Assembly (NCBI RefSeq): GCF_030144325.1
Contig: NZ_CP126307.1
Span: 5,546,001 to 5,610,000, forward strand
Source of the DNA: Bosea vestrisii
GTDB lineage: Bacteria; Pseudomonadota; Alphaproteobacteria; Rhizobiales; Beijerinckiaceae
Direction of reading: 5' to 3'
Length of the DNA: 64,000 nucleotides
The translations under genes and the position numbers were made by a program. Of this stretch, positions 16,777 through 25,214 are shown piece after piece (position 1 is the stretch's first letter; each line of letters opens with the position of its first letter). Below the pieces are notes generated by a model. The model saw only the letters and a program-made list of their open reading frames with translations. It made no database searches and was not told where the DNA came from.

Positions 16777-16822
16777 AGCGGCCATCTCGCCAAAACCCGT
16801 CAGCCCGTGCCAAATAGGCGCG

Positions 16823-18112
16823 ATGCTGACGGGTTCCTATCGCAAACGGCTTGAAGCCGATCTCGGTCGCTGGGTGGGGAAGGGGCTGGTCAGCCCCGAG
16901 AGCGCTACGACCATCCGCCGCTCGCTGGCGCAGGAGGGTGGCGGCTTCAAGCTGCCGGCTCTGCTCGGCCTGTTCGGCGGATTGCTGATCGCCTCCAGTG
17001 TCTCCGCCTTCGTGGCGGCGAACTGGGAAGAAATCCCCCGCCTCGTGAAGCTCGCCATGATCCTGCTCGGTCTCGCCGGTGCGCTCGGCATCGCGGCCCG
17101 GCTGGAAAGCCGCGGCTCGACCGGGGGCGCCGATGCCGCCGCGACCTGTGGCACGCTGATCTTCGCCGCCGGCGTCGCGCTCGTCGGCCAGATGTACCAT
17201 CTGCCGACCGATTGGCCAGGCGGTGCGTTGCTGATCGCGATCGGCGCGCTGATCGTCGCCGTCCTGCTGCGCTCGAACGGGGCTCTCATCGTCGCGCTCG
17301 TCGCGATCGGTGCCTGGGCCGGCGGCCGCTGGGAAGAGCGCGAGGCGAACGCCCATCTCCTGTTCTGGCTTCCCTTCCTGCCGGCGCTCTGGCTGGCCGC
17401 GACCCGGCACAACCGCCTCGTCCATCACCTTGCGGTGCTGGTGCTGCTCGGCTGGTTTGCGACCTTGCCCGGCCAATACGCCTTTTTCCGCTTCGATTAC
17501 GGGCTGCTCGCCTATTGGCTCGCGGTCTCCGCGCTGTTCGTCGCCCTCGGCGCGCTGGCGCTCGACCGCGGCGGCCCCGGCCTGCTCACCGCCTGCCTGC
17601 CCTGGGGGCTGATAGGCTTGATCCTGTCGCTCAATGTCGAGCTCGCACGCATTCTCGATGCCAATGAGGCGAAGGCGGGCACGGCGCTCTGGCTGAACTA
17701 TTTCGCCTATGCGCTGGCGCTGCCGGCGGTTATCGGGCTCGGCCTGCTGGCGCGCGAGCGCCGCTTCGCCTTACCGCTCGGGCTTGCGCTCTTCATGTCG
17801 CTGTTGGTGCCGGTGCTGTTCTGGAGCGGCGGCGCGGTCAGCATGGCCGGCAAGATCGTCGTCGCGGCGCTGATCCTGGCGGTCGCGATCGGCATCGTCA
17901 CCGCCGGTGCGGGTGGCGGCGTCCGCCGGCTCAGCATCGCCGGCTCGATTCTGTTCGCGATCGCGATCGTCATCCTGCTCTGGCAGACCATCGGCACGCT
18001 GCTCGACCAGTCGCTGTTCTTCCTGGTCGGCGGCGCGCTCCTGATCGGCCTCGCCAGCGGGATGCGCCGGCTCCTCGCCAAATTCAGCAAGCCTGCGGAG
18101 GTGGCGCCATGA
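16823..18112 (+). CDS. DUF2157 multi-pass membrane protein
   Basis: A 429-residue inner-membrane protein. The N-terminal 35 residues (GSYRKRLEADLGRWVGKGLV) followed by the first hydrophobic segment with FVAANWEEIPR at about 63-73 are characteristic of DUF2157. About ten to twelve transmembrane segments follow. The family has no established biochemical function but is routinely encoded with GDYXXLXY-domain proteins. The next gene begins within its last codons (ATGA overlap at 18109-18112), so the pair is translationally coupled. Confidence 0.88.
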   Translation: MLTGSYRKRLEADLGRWVGKGLVSPESATTIRRSLAQEGGGFKLPALLGLFGGLLIASSVSAFVAANWEEIPRLVKLAMILLGLAGALGIAARLESRGSTGGADAAATCGTLIFAAGVALVGQMYHLPTDWPGGALLIAIGALIVAVLLRSNGALIVALVAIGAWAGGRWEEREANAHLLFWLPFLPALWLAATRHNRLVHHLAVLVLLGWFATLPGQYAFFRFDYGLLAYWLAVSALFVALGALALDRGGPGLLTACLPWGLIGLILSLNVELARILDANEAKAGTALWLNYFAYALALPAVIGLGLLARERRFALPLGLALFMSLLVPVLFWSGGAVSMAGKIVVAALILAVAIGIVTAGAGGGVRRLSIAGSILFAIAIVILLWQTIGTLLDQSLFFLVGGALLIGLASGMRRLLAKFSKPAEVAP

Positions 18113-18732
18113 TCCGCGTACCGTCCGCCGACGCCTTCACCGGCCGCGCCTCGCCGCTCTGGCGCGGGCTCGCCGCCATCCTGCTGCTCTGCGGACTCAC
18201 TCTTGTTCTGGTCGAGTCGCGTGCCCGCATCCTGCGCTCGGGCACTGAGGTCCGGCTGGCGACCGCCCCAGTCGACCCGCGCGACCTCTTCCGCGGCGAC
18301 TATGTCATCCTCGGCTACAAGATCAGTACGCTCGATCTCTCCAAGCTCGACGGCGACAAGACTTTCGAGCGAAACCAGCCGGTCTTCGTCCGCGTCGCGC
18401 CCGGCCCCGACGGGTTGGCCGAGGCGAAAGGCGTCTATCTCGCTCGTCCGGCCGCCGGCGCCGGCGAGACCGTGATCGAGGGCAAGGTTGCCTCGGCCGG
18501 CGCCTGCGTCGCCAATGCGGACGGCGATCCCGACTGCAATGCCGGCCGCCGCGCCATCCGCGTCACCTATGGGCTCGAGAGCTATTTCGTGCCGCAGGGC
18601 ACTGGCCGCGCCATCGAGACCACCGAGAGGGCGCGTCTCGAGATCGTCGCCGCCGTGTCGAGCTCGGGACAGGCGGCGATCAAGCGCCTGCTGATCGACG
18701 GCAAGCTCGTCCATCAGGAGCCGCCTTACTGA
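18109..18732 (+). CDS. GDYXXLXY domain-containing membrane-anchored protein
   Basis: A 207-residue protein with one N-terminal transmembrane segment (about 19-36, RGLAAILLLCGLTLVLVE) and the name-giving motif G63-D-Y-V-I-L-G-Y70. The rest is predicted periplasmic. It overlaps the DUF2157 gene by 4 bp (ATGA), a pairing seen widely in proteobacteria. The two probably form a membrane complex of unknown role. Confidence 0.88.
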   Translation: MIRVPSADAFTGRASPLWRGLAAILLLCGLTLVLVESRARILRSGTEVRLATAPVDPRDLFRGDYVILGYKISTLDLSKLDGDKTFERNQPVFVRVAPGPDGLAEAKGVYLARPAAGAGETVIEGKVASAGACVANADGDPDCNAGRRAIRVTYGLESYFVPQGTGRAIETTERARLEIVAAVSSSGQAAIKRLLIDGKLVHQEPPY

Positions 18733-18745
18733 GGCAAAGCCTCCC

Positions 18746-18839
18746 CGTCATGGTCGGGCTTGTCCCGACCGTCCACGCCTTCTTTGGTCGCGTGCGGTGT
18801 TCAAGACGTGGATGCTCGCCACAAGGGCGAGCATGACGG
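18746..18839. repeat. Dispersed palindromic repeat, family C (copy 1)
   Basis: Starts CGTCATGGTCGGGCTTGTCCCGACC and ends GATGCTCGCCACAAGGGCGAGCATGACGG. Each end is itself a hairpin and the two ends are roughly inverted copies. Longer relatives lie at 35303-35433 and 35808-35939. It occupies the gap before serS. Confidence 0.7.
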
Positions 18840-18946
18840 CTGGAGCCCTGCCGTACCCGCAGCCGCGCCACGCCGACGGAACGCTTCCGTGCCGGCGCGG
18901 CATGCTCTAGAGGATCAGCCGATTCCACAACGGATCGGCTTGAGCG

Positions 18947-20452
18947 ATGTACGACATCAGATGGATTCGCGAGAACGCTGACGCGTTCGATCGGGGCTTG
19001 CAGCGGCGCGGGCTTGAGAAACTGTCGTCGTCGCTGCTGGCGCTCGATGATCAGCGCCGGGCCGCCATCAGCAAGTCGCAAGCCGCGCAGGAGCGGCGCA
19101 ATGCCCTCTCCAAGGAAATCGGCAAGGCGATGGGCCAGAAGGACCTCGCTTTGGCTGAAAAGCTCAAGGCCGAGGTCGCCGCGCTGAAGGAGCAGGTGCC
19201 GGCGCTGGAGGCCGAGGAGAAGGCCGCCGTTGAGACGCTCAGCGATCAGCTCGCCGCGATCCCGAACAAGCCCTTCGACGAGGTGCCGGACGGCGCCGAT
19301 GAGCACGGCAATGTCGTGCTCGAAGGTCATACCAATGGCCAGCCGCCGGAGAAGACGGGTGGTCGGCTGTTCGGCTTCAATCAGATCAAGGAGCATTACG
19401 AGCTCGGCGAGGCGCTCGGCCAGATGGATTTCGAGACGGCGGCCAAGCTCTCCGGCTCGCGCTTCGTCGTGCTCGACCGGCAGATCGCTCGTCTCAACCG
19501 CGCTATCGGCCAGTTCATGCTCGACACCCATGTCGACGAGCACGGCTATACCGAGGTCAATCCGCCGCTGATGGTGCGCGACGATGCCATGTTCGGCACG
19601 GCGCAGCTGCCGAAGTTCCGGGAGGATCAGTTTGGCGTCACAAACTTCGACGCTATGAAGCGTTCAATGTTGGGTGCTGTTGAAAAGGTATTTTCATCAG
19701 CTCCGGATGGTTTCGCGCGCCAACTGATTGACGATCTACGCAATCCTGAGCGGCAAGCTAACCCAATGTCGGAGTTTTCCGACAGGGCGACCCTTACTAT
19801 TATGAATTTCTTTGCAGAGAACGAAGCGCGGAGCGCCGCAACTAGCTGGCTCATCCCCACCGCTGAAGTCCCGCTGACCAACCTCGTGCGCGAATCCATC
19901 CTCTCCGAGGAGGAATTGCCGCGCCGCTTTACCGCGCTCACACCCTGCTTCCGGGCCGAGGCCGGCTCGGCTGGACGCGATACGCGCGGCATGCTGCGCC
20001 AGCACCAGTTCGAGAAGGTCGAGCTCGTTTCGATCACTGCGCCCGAAAAATCGCGGGAGGAGCATGAGCGCATGCTCGCCTGCGCCGAGAACGTGCTGAA
20101 GAAGCTCGATCTGCATTATCGCGTCATGACGCTCTGCACCGGCGACATGGGCTTCGCCTCGCAGAAGACCTACGACATCGAGGTCTGGCTGCCGGGCCAG
20201 AAGACCTATCGTGAGATCTCGTCCTGCTCGGTCTGCGGCGATTTCCAGGCTAGGCGCATGAACGCCCGCTACAAGACGAAGGACGGCAAGGGCCCGTTCT
20301 TCGTCCACACCTTGAACGGCTCGGGCACGGCGGTCGGCCGCGCGCTGATCGCGGTGATGGAGAACTACCAGAACGCCGACGGCTCGATCACCGTGCCGGA
20401 TGCGCTGGTTCCGTACATGCGCGGGCTGGCCCGCATCGAGAAGGCGGCTTGA
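18947..20452 (+). CDS. serS: Serine--tRNA ligase SerS with a large internal insertion
   Basis: Seryl-tRNA synthetase, 501 residues against about 425-430 usual. The N-terminal coiled-coil arm (about 30-100), motif 1 region (GYTEVNPPLMV), TxE loop (TAEVPLTN), motif 2 (FRAEAGSAGRDTRG) and motif 3 (GSGTAVGRALIAVMENY) are all present. Between FREDQF (ending F229) and WLIPTAEV (W301) there are 71 residues where close relatives have about six. The inserted DNA (about 19634-19846) is in frame and stop-free, but visibly poorer in G+C and different in codon use from the flanks. The enzyme may still work, since the insertion falls in a loop beside the active site. surE follows after 4 bp. Confidence 0.93.
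   Translation: MYDIRWIRENADAFDRGLQRRGLEKLSSSLLALDDQRRAAISKSQAAQERRNALSKEIGKAMGQKDLALAEKLKAEVAALKEQVPALEAEEKAAVETLSDQLAAIPNKPFDEVPDGADEHGNVVLEGHTNGQPPEKTGGRLFGFNQIKEHYELGEALGQMDFETAAKLSGSRFVVLDRQIARLNRAIGQFMLDTHVDEHGYTEVNPPLMVRDDAMFGTAQLPKFREDQFGVTNFDAMKRSMLGAVEKVFSSAPDGFARQLIDDLRNPERQANPMSEFSDRATLTIMNFFAENEARSAATSWLIPTAEVPLTNLVRESILSEEELPRRFTALTPCFRAEAGSAGRDTRGMLRQHQFEKVELVSITAPEKSREEHERMLACAENVLKKLDLHYRVMTLCTGDMGFASQKTYDIEVWLPGQKTYREISSCSVCGDFQARRMNARYKTKDGKGPFFVHTLNGSGTAVGRALIAVMENYQNADGSITVPDALVPYMRGLARIEKAA
19634..19846 (+). other. In-frame atypical insertion within serS
   Basis: This segment encodes residues 230-300 of SerS, from GVTNFDAMKRSMLGAVEK to FAENEARSAATS. Codons such as TTA-rich or A/T-ending choices (GGT, GCT, GTA, TCA, CTA, ATT) are common here and rare on both sides. 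No splice motifs of an intein, no ribozyme signature and no obvious terminal repeats are visible. It is predicted largely helical. Confidence 0.75.
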
Positions 20453-20456
20453 GCCC

Positions 20457-21218
20457 ATGCGCATCCTGGTGACCAATGACGACGGCATCCATGCCGAGGG
20501 GCTCGGCATCCTCGAGCAGATTGCCGCCCAGCTCTCGGACGATGTCTGGGTGGTCGCGCCCGAGACCGATCAATCGGGCGTGGCGCATTCGCTGTCGCTG
20601 TCGAACCCGCTGCGCCTGCGCCAGATCGAGGAGAAGCGCTTCGCCGTGCAGGGCACGCCGACCGATTGCGTGATCATGGCGGTGCGCTCCGTCATGGCCG
20701 AGATGAAGCCCGATCTCGTGCTCTCCGGCGTCAATCGCGGCCAGAACGTCGCTGAGGACGTGACCTATTCCGGCACCATCGCCGCCGCCATGGAAGGCAC
20801 GCTGCTCGGCATCCCCTCGATCGCGGTGAGCCAGGCCTATATGGCGGGAGACCGCACCAGCATCATCTGGGACTGCGCCCTGCAGCATGCGCCCGGCATC
20901 ATCCGCCGCCTGCTGGAGGAGGGGATCCCGGACGGCATCCTGTTCAACCTCAACTTCCCGAACGTGGCTCCCAGCGAGGTCGCCGGCGTCGCCGTCACCG
21001 CGCAGGGCCGGCGTGACCAGGAGCTGATGCGGCTGGAGCCGCGGCGCGACGGGCGCGGCAATCCCTATTACTGGATTGCCTTCCAGCGCGGAAAGCACGA
21101 GCCGGCCAACGGCACCGACCTGCGCGCGCTCGCCGAGAAGAAGATCTCTGTGACGCCGCTCGAGCTCGACCTGACGCATGAGCCGACGATGACCCGCTTT
21201 GCGCAGCTGTTTGCCTGA
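20457..21218 (+). CDS. surE: 5'/3'-nucleotidase SurE
   Basis: A 253-residue SurE-type metal-dependent nucleoside monophosphate phosphatase. The N-terminal metal site is intact (MRILVTNDDG, D8 and D9), with S40 and N93 (SGVNRGQN) as the remaining ligands. It starts 4 bp after the serS stop codon, so the two are cotranscribed. The neighbouring pcm-like and NlpD-like genes reproduce the familiar serS-surE-pcm-nlpD order of proteobacteria. It is probably linked to stationary-phase nucleotide turnover. Confidence 0.95.
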   Translation: MRILVTNDDGIHAEGLGILEQIAAQLSDDVWVVAPETDQSGVAHSLSLSNPLRLRQIEEKRFAVQGTPTDCVIMAVRSVMAEMKPDLVLSGVNRGQNVAEDVTYSGTIAAAMEGTLLGIPSIAVSQAYMAGDRTSIIWDCALQHAPGIIRRLLEEGIPDGILFNLNFPNVAPSEVAGVAVTAQGRRDQELMRLEPRRDGRGNPYYWIAFQRGKHEPANGTDLRALAEKKISVTPLELDLTHEPTMTRFAQLFA

Positions 21219-21234
21219 GCGTTATGTCTCCTGC

Positions 21235-21340
21235 AGCCCTCATCCTGAGGAGCCGCGCAGCGGCGTCTCGAAGGATGCTCCAGCGCGTTCTGGATCATCC
21301 TTCGAGGCGCAATCTGCAGTCGCTCCTCAGGATGAGGGCT
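21235..21340. repeat. Dispersed palindromic repeat, family A (copy 2)
   Basis: Ends are AGCCCTCATCCTGAGGAGC and CGCTCCTCAGGATGAGGGCT, with GTCTCGAAGGATG and CATCCTTCGAGGC inside. It sits between surE and the methyltransferase gene without breaking the operon direction. Confidence 0.85.
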
Positions 21341-21363
21341 GTGGATTGTGATCGGGGAGTTCC

Positions 21364-22026
21364 ATGACCGAGGAGGGCGCCAGCAGCAGCGAGAGCGAGC
21401 GCACCGTCGCCTTCCTGCTGTCGCTGCGGGCGCGCGGCGTGCGTGACATCGCGCTGCTGCGGGCCATGGAGCGCGTTCCGCGCGAGCATTTCGCGCCGTC
21501 CCGCTTCGCCGACCTTGCCCGGCAGGATGTTTCGGTGCCCTTGCCCTGCGGCCAGACCATGACGGCGCCGCACACTGTGGCGGCGCTCGTCGGCGCGCTC
21601 GAAATGAAGCCGGATTGCCGCGTGCTCGAAGTCGGTTCCGGCTCCGGCTATGTCGCGGCCCTGCTCGCCGCGATGGGTGGCAAGGTCGTCTCGCTGGAGC
21701 GCTACCGCACGCTCGCGCTCGCCGCGCATGAGCGGCTGACCGGAGGCGGCTTCGCCAAGCTGGTCGAATTGCGCCATGCCGACGGCCTACAGCCCGACCG
21801 CACGCTTGGCCGCTTCGAGCGCATCCTGGTCAACGGCGTGATGCAGGCGGTGCCGGAGGCGTTGCTCGCCCGGCTCGAGGCTGGCGGCCGGCTGGTGGGA
21901 GCGCTGCGCGTCGAAGGGGCAGGGCGGCTGGTCGTGGTGACACGCAACGAGGACGGCTTCGACCATGCGCTCGGCGGGGTCGTGCGCATCCCGCCGCTGG
22001 CGCCGGGCCTGTCGCAGGCGCTGTAG
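21364..22026 (+). CDS. pcm: Protein-L-isoaspartate O-methyltransferase family protein
   Basis: A 220-residue SAM-dependent methyltransferase of the PCMT family, which repairs isoaspartyl residues in damaged proteins. Motif I is VLEVGSGSGYVAALL (about 93-107); the substrate-region blocks ERVPREHFAP (36-45) and PLPCGQTMTAPHTVA (57-71) match Pcm. Position after surE and before an nlpD-like gene supports the assignment. Alphaproteobacteria often have more than one PCMT paralogue, so the symbol is given with that reservation. Confidence 0.88.
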   Translation: MTEEGASSSESERTVAFLLSLRARGVRDIALLRAMERVPREHFAPSRFADLARQDVSVPLPCGQTMTAPHTVAALVGALEMKPDCRVLEVGSGSGYVAALLAAMGGKVVSLERYRTLALAAHERLTGGGFAKLVELRHADGLQPDRTLGRFERILVNGVMQAVPEALLARLEAGGRLVGALRVEGAGRLVVVTRNEDGFDHALGGVVRIPPLAPGLSQAL

Positions 22027-22040
22027 GCGGCTGCCGCTGC

Positions 22041-22147
22041 CGTCATGCTCGGGCTTGACCCGAGCATCTCAGGCCGAATGAGCTCCGGTCACCATGCACT
22101 CGTCCTGAGATTCTCGGATCTCCGCTGCGCTCCGTCCGAGAATGACG
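22041..22147. repeat. Dispersed palindromic repeat, family B (copy 3, reversed)
   Basis: Reads CGTCATGCTCGGGCTTGACCCGAGCATCTC at the left and CTCCGTCCGAGAATGACG at the right, the reverse orientation of the copies at 1386 and 11808. Confidence 0.75.
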
Positions 22148-22259
22148 TTTTCGGCCACGCAGGAAATTCACCTGACCTGTCAGCAGCGCAACGCCTTCTT
22201 AACCTAACCGGCTCTTTAATGCTGACAGTTAAGTTGCGTTGTTCGCGAGTGCTGAATCC

Positions 22260-23591
22260 ATGCGTAAGCAAGTCGAGTTGGCCGTGCCGAAATCCGTGGT
22301 TCGCGTCGTGTCGGTCTGCGCCCTTGCGGCGGGCCTGGGCGCCTGCTCCTCGGAGGCGCTGCGCTTCACCGAAGCGCCCTTCAGCAGCCCCTTCAAGACC
22401 GCCGAGGCCCCGGCTTCCCAGCGCGATCCGGCGACCACCGGCTCGATCGGGCGCGGGGCGCCGCGCCAGTCCTACGAGACGGCCTCCGCCACCGGCAATC
22501 CGGGTGTGCGCAGTCAGCCGTTGCCGCCGCCGACCTCCTCTGTCGCGCTCCGCTCCACGCCGCCTGCGGCACCAGCCCCGTCCGTCGGTGGCTCGGCCTC
22601 GGGCTGGAGCGCTCAGGGCGGCACGCCGATCGTGGTCGCCCAGGGCGAGACGCTCGAGGTGATCTCCGGCCGCTACGGTGTGCCGCGCGCAGCGCTGATG
22701 CAGGCCAATGGTTTGTCGGGTGAGGCCACCCCGGGCTCCCGCATCGTCGTTCCAGTCTACAATGGCGCTGGCGCCCAGACCGCCGCGCGCCAGCCGGCGC
22801 CGACCGACAACCGCTTCGAGCAGCCGCGCCTCACGCCGCCGCCGGTCTCGCGTCCGGTCGCGTCTGTGCCGGCCAAGCCTGGCGTCGCTCCGAAGGTCGC
22901 GGCTGTCGATCCCAGGACGCAGGCCGCCGACGCCAAAGAGAAGGCCACCGCCGACGCCAAGCGCATGGGCGAGGCGCGAGCCCGCTTTGCTGCCGAGGCT
23001 AAGGCCAAGGCGGCCGCCAAGGCCGGCACGGAGACCAAGATCGCGGCGCTGCCGGCTCCAGCCCCCGCTGCGGCCAAGCCGAAAGCTGCCGCCCCGCTCG
23101 TCGCCAGCGCTCCGGCCGACAAGATCACCGCGCAGCCGAAAGCTGTCGCTCCGGAGCCGAAGGCGCCCGAGCCGCAGACCACGGCGAGCCTGCCCAAGGC
23201 CGAGGAGCCGGCATCGTCCGGCGCCGAGTTCCGCTGGCCGGCCCGCGGCCGCGTCATCACCGGCTATGCCGGCAAGGGCGGCAATGAGGGCATCAACATC
23301 GCGGTGCCGGAAGGCACGCCGGTCAAGGCGGCCGAGGGCGGCGTCGTCGCCTATGCCGGCAGCGAGCTCAAGGGCTACGGCAATCTCGTGCTGATCCGTC
23401 ATCCGAACGGCTATGTCTCGGCCTACGCCCATAACGGCGAGCTCAGCGTCAAGCGCGGCGAGCAGGTCAAGCGTGGCCAGGTCGTCGCCAAGTCCGGCCA
23501 GTCCGGTAACGTGAATTCACCCCAGCTGCACTTCGAACTGCGCAAGGGTTCGACCCCGGTCGACCCGATGCCCTACCTCAGCAGCAACTGA
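22260..23591 (+). CDS. nlpD: NlpD-like lipoprotein: LysM plus degenerate M23 (LytM) domain
   Basis: A 443-residue lipoprotein. A lipobox (GLGAC, C29) follows a short signal peptide. A LysM domain lies at about 125-170 (GETLEVISGRYGVPRAALM), then a low-complexity Ala/Pro/Lys linker, then an M23/LytM domain at about 320-440. The zinc-ligand positions are degenerate: GGNEGINI replaces HxGxDI, as in NlpD/EnvC activators that switch on cell-wall amidases instead of cutting peptidoglycan. Gene order after surE and pcm agrees with NlpD. ATG 22260 is preferred to an upstream in-frame TTG. Confidence 0.87.
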   Translation: MRKQVELAVPKSVVRVVSVCALAAGLGACSSEALRFTEAPFSSPFKTAEAPASQRDPATTGSIGRGAPRQSYETASATGNPGVRSQPLPPPTSSVALRSTPPAAPAPSVGGSASGWSAQGGTPIVVAQGETLEVISGRYGVPRAALMQANGLSGEATPGSRIVVPVYNGAGAQTAARQPAPTDNRFEQPRLTPPPVSRPVASVPAKPGVAPKVAAVDPRTQAADAKEKATADAKRMGEARARFAAEAKAKAAAKAGTETKIAALPAPAPAAAKPKAAAPLVASAPADKITAQPKAVAPEPKAPEPQTTASLPKAEEPASSGAEFRWPARGRVITGYAGKGGNEGINIAVPEGTPVKAAEGGVVAYAGSELKGYGNLVLIRHPNGYVSAYAHNGELSVKRGEQVKRGQVVAKSGQSGNVNSPQLHFELRKGSTPVDPMPYLSSN

Positions 23592-23642
23592 TCCCGGTCA
23601 GACTTCGACCGGCAATCGCGAGACCCCACCGGTCGAACCAGG

Positions 23643-23675
23643 CGGGGCGGTCCCAGGAAAGGCCGCCCCGTTTTT
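23643..23675 (+). terminator. Rho-independent terminator after the NlpD-like gene
   Basis: Stem CGGGGCGG / CCGCCCCG (8 bp) with a 12-nt loop followed by TTTTTCTGTTTTT on the plus strand. It ends the serS-surE-pcm-nlpD transcription unit before the convergent DUF815 gene. Confidence 0.85.
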
Positions 23676-23711
23676 CTGTTTTTCCTTCTCCCCTCGGGGG
23701 AGAAGGACGAC

Positions 23712-24590
23712 TCACCCCTCGAGCCGCTTTTCCAGCCGCCCGGCCAGGTCCTGAATGTACTGCCACGCCGTACGGCCTGAGCGCGAGCCGCGTGTCGTCG
23801 CCCATTCCAGTGCCTCGCGACGAAGCTGTTCGGGCTCGATTGCCAGCCCGAAATGGCCGACATAGCCGTCGATCATCGAAAGATACTCGTCCTGGCTGCA
23901 TTTGTGGAAGCCGAGCCAGAGGCCGAAGCGGTCCGAGAGCGAAACCTTTTCCTCGATCGCCTCGCCGGGGTTGATCGCGGTCGAGCGCTCGTTGTCCATC
24001 ATGTCGCGCGGCAGCAGATGCCGGCGATTCGAGGTGGCGTAGAACACGACGTTGTCCGGCCGGCCCTCGACGCCGCCGTCGAGCGCAGCCTTCAGCGACT
24101 TGTAGGAAGTGTCCTGGCCGTCGAAGGACAGATCGTCGCAGAAGACGATGGCAGGGTGCGGATCGGCCTTGAGCAGCCCCATCAGCACGGGCAGGCTCTC
24201 GATGTCCTCGCGATGGATCTCGATCAGCTTGAGGGGCAGGGCCCCGGCCGCCAGACGCTGGTTGGTATCGGCATGCACCGCCTTGACCAGCGACGATTTG
24301 CCCATGCCGCGCGCGCCCCAGAGCAGGACGTTGTTGGCCGGCAGGCCACGGGCGAAGCGCTCGGTGTTCTCGGCCAGCGTATCGCGGACGCGGTCGACGC
24401 CGCGCAGCAGCGAGAGCGCCACGCGGTTCACCTTGGCGACCGGCGCAAGCTCGTGGCCGGCGGCGTGCCAGACGAAGGCGTCTGCGGCAGTGAGATCGGC
24501 AGCGCGCCGGGCCGGCGGAGCAAGGCGCTCCAGCGCGTCGGCGATGCGCAGCAGGGTGGCGAGCGTCGGATCGGGGGCGGTGTCGGTCAT
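23712..24590 (-). CDS. DUF815 family AAA-type ATPase
   Basis: A 292-residue P-loop ATPase of the DUF815 family. Walker A is G92-A-R-G-M-G-K-S99, Walker B lies in IVFCDDLSFD (about 145-154), and an arginine-rich ATSNRRHLLPRDM segment follows, as in DnaA/Cdc48-like AAA folds. Its cellular role is not established. Starts at 24590 (MTDTAPDPT) and 24599 (MPAMTD) are both possible; neither has a strong ribosome-binding site. It is divergent from yajC and convergent with the NlpD-like gene. Confidence 0.88.
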   Translation of the reverse strand: MTDTAPDPTLATLLRIADALERLAPPARRAADLTAADAFVWHAAGHELAPVAKVNRVALSLLRGVDRVRDTLAENTERFARGLPANNVLLWGARGMGKSSLVKAVHADTNQRLAAGALPLKLIEIHREDIESLPVLMGLLKADPHPAIVFCDDLSFDGQDTSYKSLKAALDGGVEGRPDNVVFYATSNRRHLLPRDMMDNERSTAINPGEAIEEKVSLSDRFGLWLGFHKCSQDEYLSMIDGYVGHFGLAIEPEQLRREALEWATTRGSRSGRTAWQYIQDLAGRLEKRLEG

Positions 24591-24827
24591 CGCAGGCATG
24601 TCCGCATGATAATGGTGTACCGAACGGTACGGTACGCTCATAACGCCGCTGCCTATGCGAAGGCAAGGCCATTGCGCGCGGGGCAGGGACAGCTTAGCTG
24701 GGGGAGGCGGTCGGGAAACCGGCCGCTTTCGATTGATTTCACGACATCGCTGGCTATAGTCCGCGCGATTTTACCAACCCCCGCGCCGGCCGGCCGTCAA
24801 TCGGCGGCGACGTGAAGGAGCCTTCCC

Positions 24828-25154
24828 GTGATCACCCCCGCTTTCGCCCAGGGCCTTGGAGGCGGCGGCACCAACGACATCCTGATGTCGCTGGTCCCGT
24901 TCGTCCTGATCTTCATCATCATGTGGTTCCTGATTATCAGGCCGCAGCAGAAGCGGGTGAAATCGCATCAGGAGCTGATCAAGAACGTGCGCCGCGGCGA
25001 CACGATCGTCACCTCGGGCGGCCTCATCGCCAAGGTCTCGAAGGTGATCGACGACACTGAGATCGAGGCCGAGATCGCCGACGGCGTGCGCGTGCGCATC
25101 GTCAAGGGCATGGTCCAGGACGTGCGCGCCAAGGGCGAGCCGGTCAAGAGCTGA
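24828..25154 (+). CDS. yajC: Sec translocon accessory subunit YajC
   Basis: A 108-residue YajC with one transmembrane helix (about 19-39, ending WFLIIRPQQKR) and a cytoplasmic C-terminal domain (VRRGDTIVTSGGLIAKV). It associates with SecDF in the holotranslocon. The start is GTG 4828-type coding at 24828, preceded by AAGGAG in GTGAAGGAGCC. It heads the operon yajC-secD-secF, followed by the two complex I assembly factor homologues. Confidence 0.96.
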   Translation: MITPAFAQGLGGGGTNDILMSLVPFVLIFIIMWFLIIRPQQKRVKSHQELIKNVRRGDTIVTSGGLIAKVSKVIDDTEIEAEIADGVRVRIVKGMVQDVRAKGEPVKS

Positions 25155-25214
25155 AGGCCGTGAGGCGCGGGGGCTTGAACGCGCCCGCGCCCGCCAACAA
25201 GGCTGTCCATAAAG

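Noticed and set aside
14722..16785. Very long minus-strand open frame opposite thrS
   Set aside because: It is the GC-rich antisense shadow of a clear ThrS coding sequence.
19634..19846. Intein or group II intron inside serS
   Set aside because: About 210 bp is too short, there is no Cys/Ser...His-Asn splice junction, and no ribozyme features are visible.
22089..23432. Long minus-strand open frame opposite the NlpD-like gene
   Set aside because: Gly/Arg-rich composition typical of antisense frames; the plus strand encodes a recognised protein.
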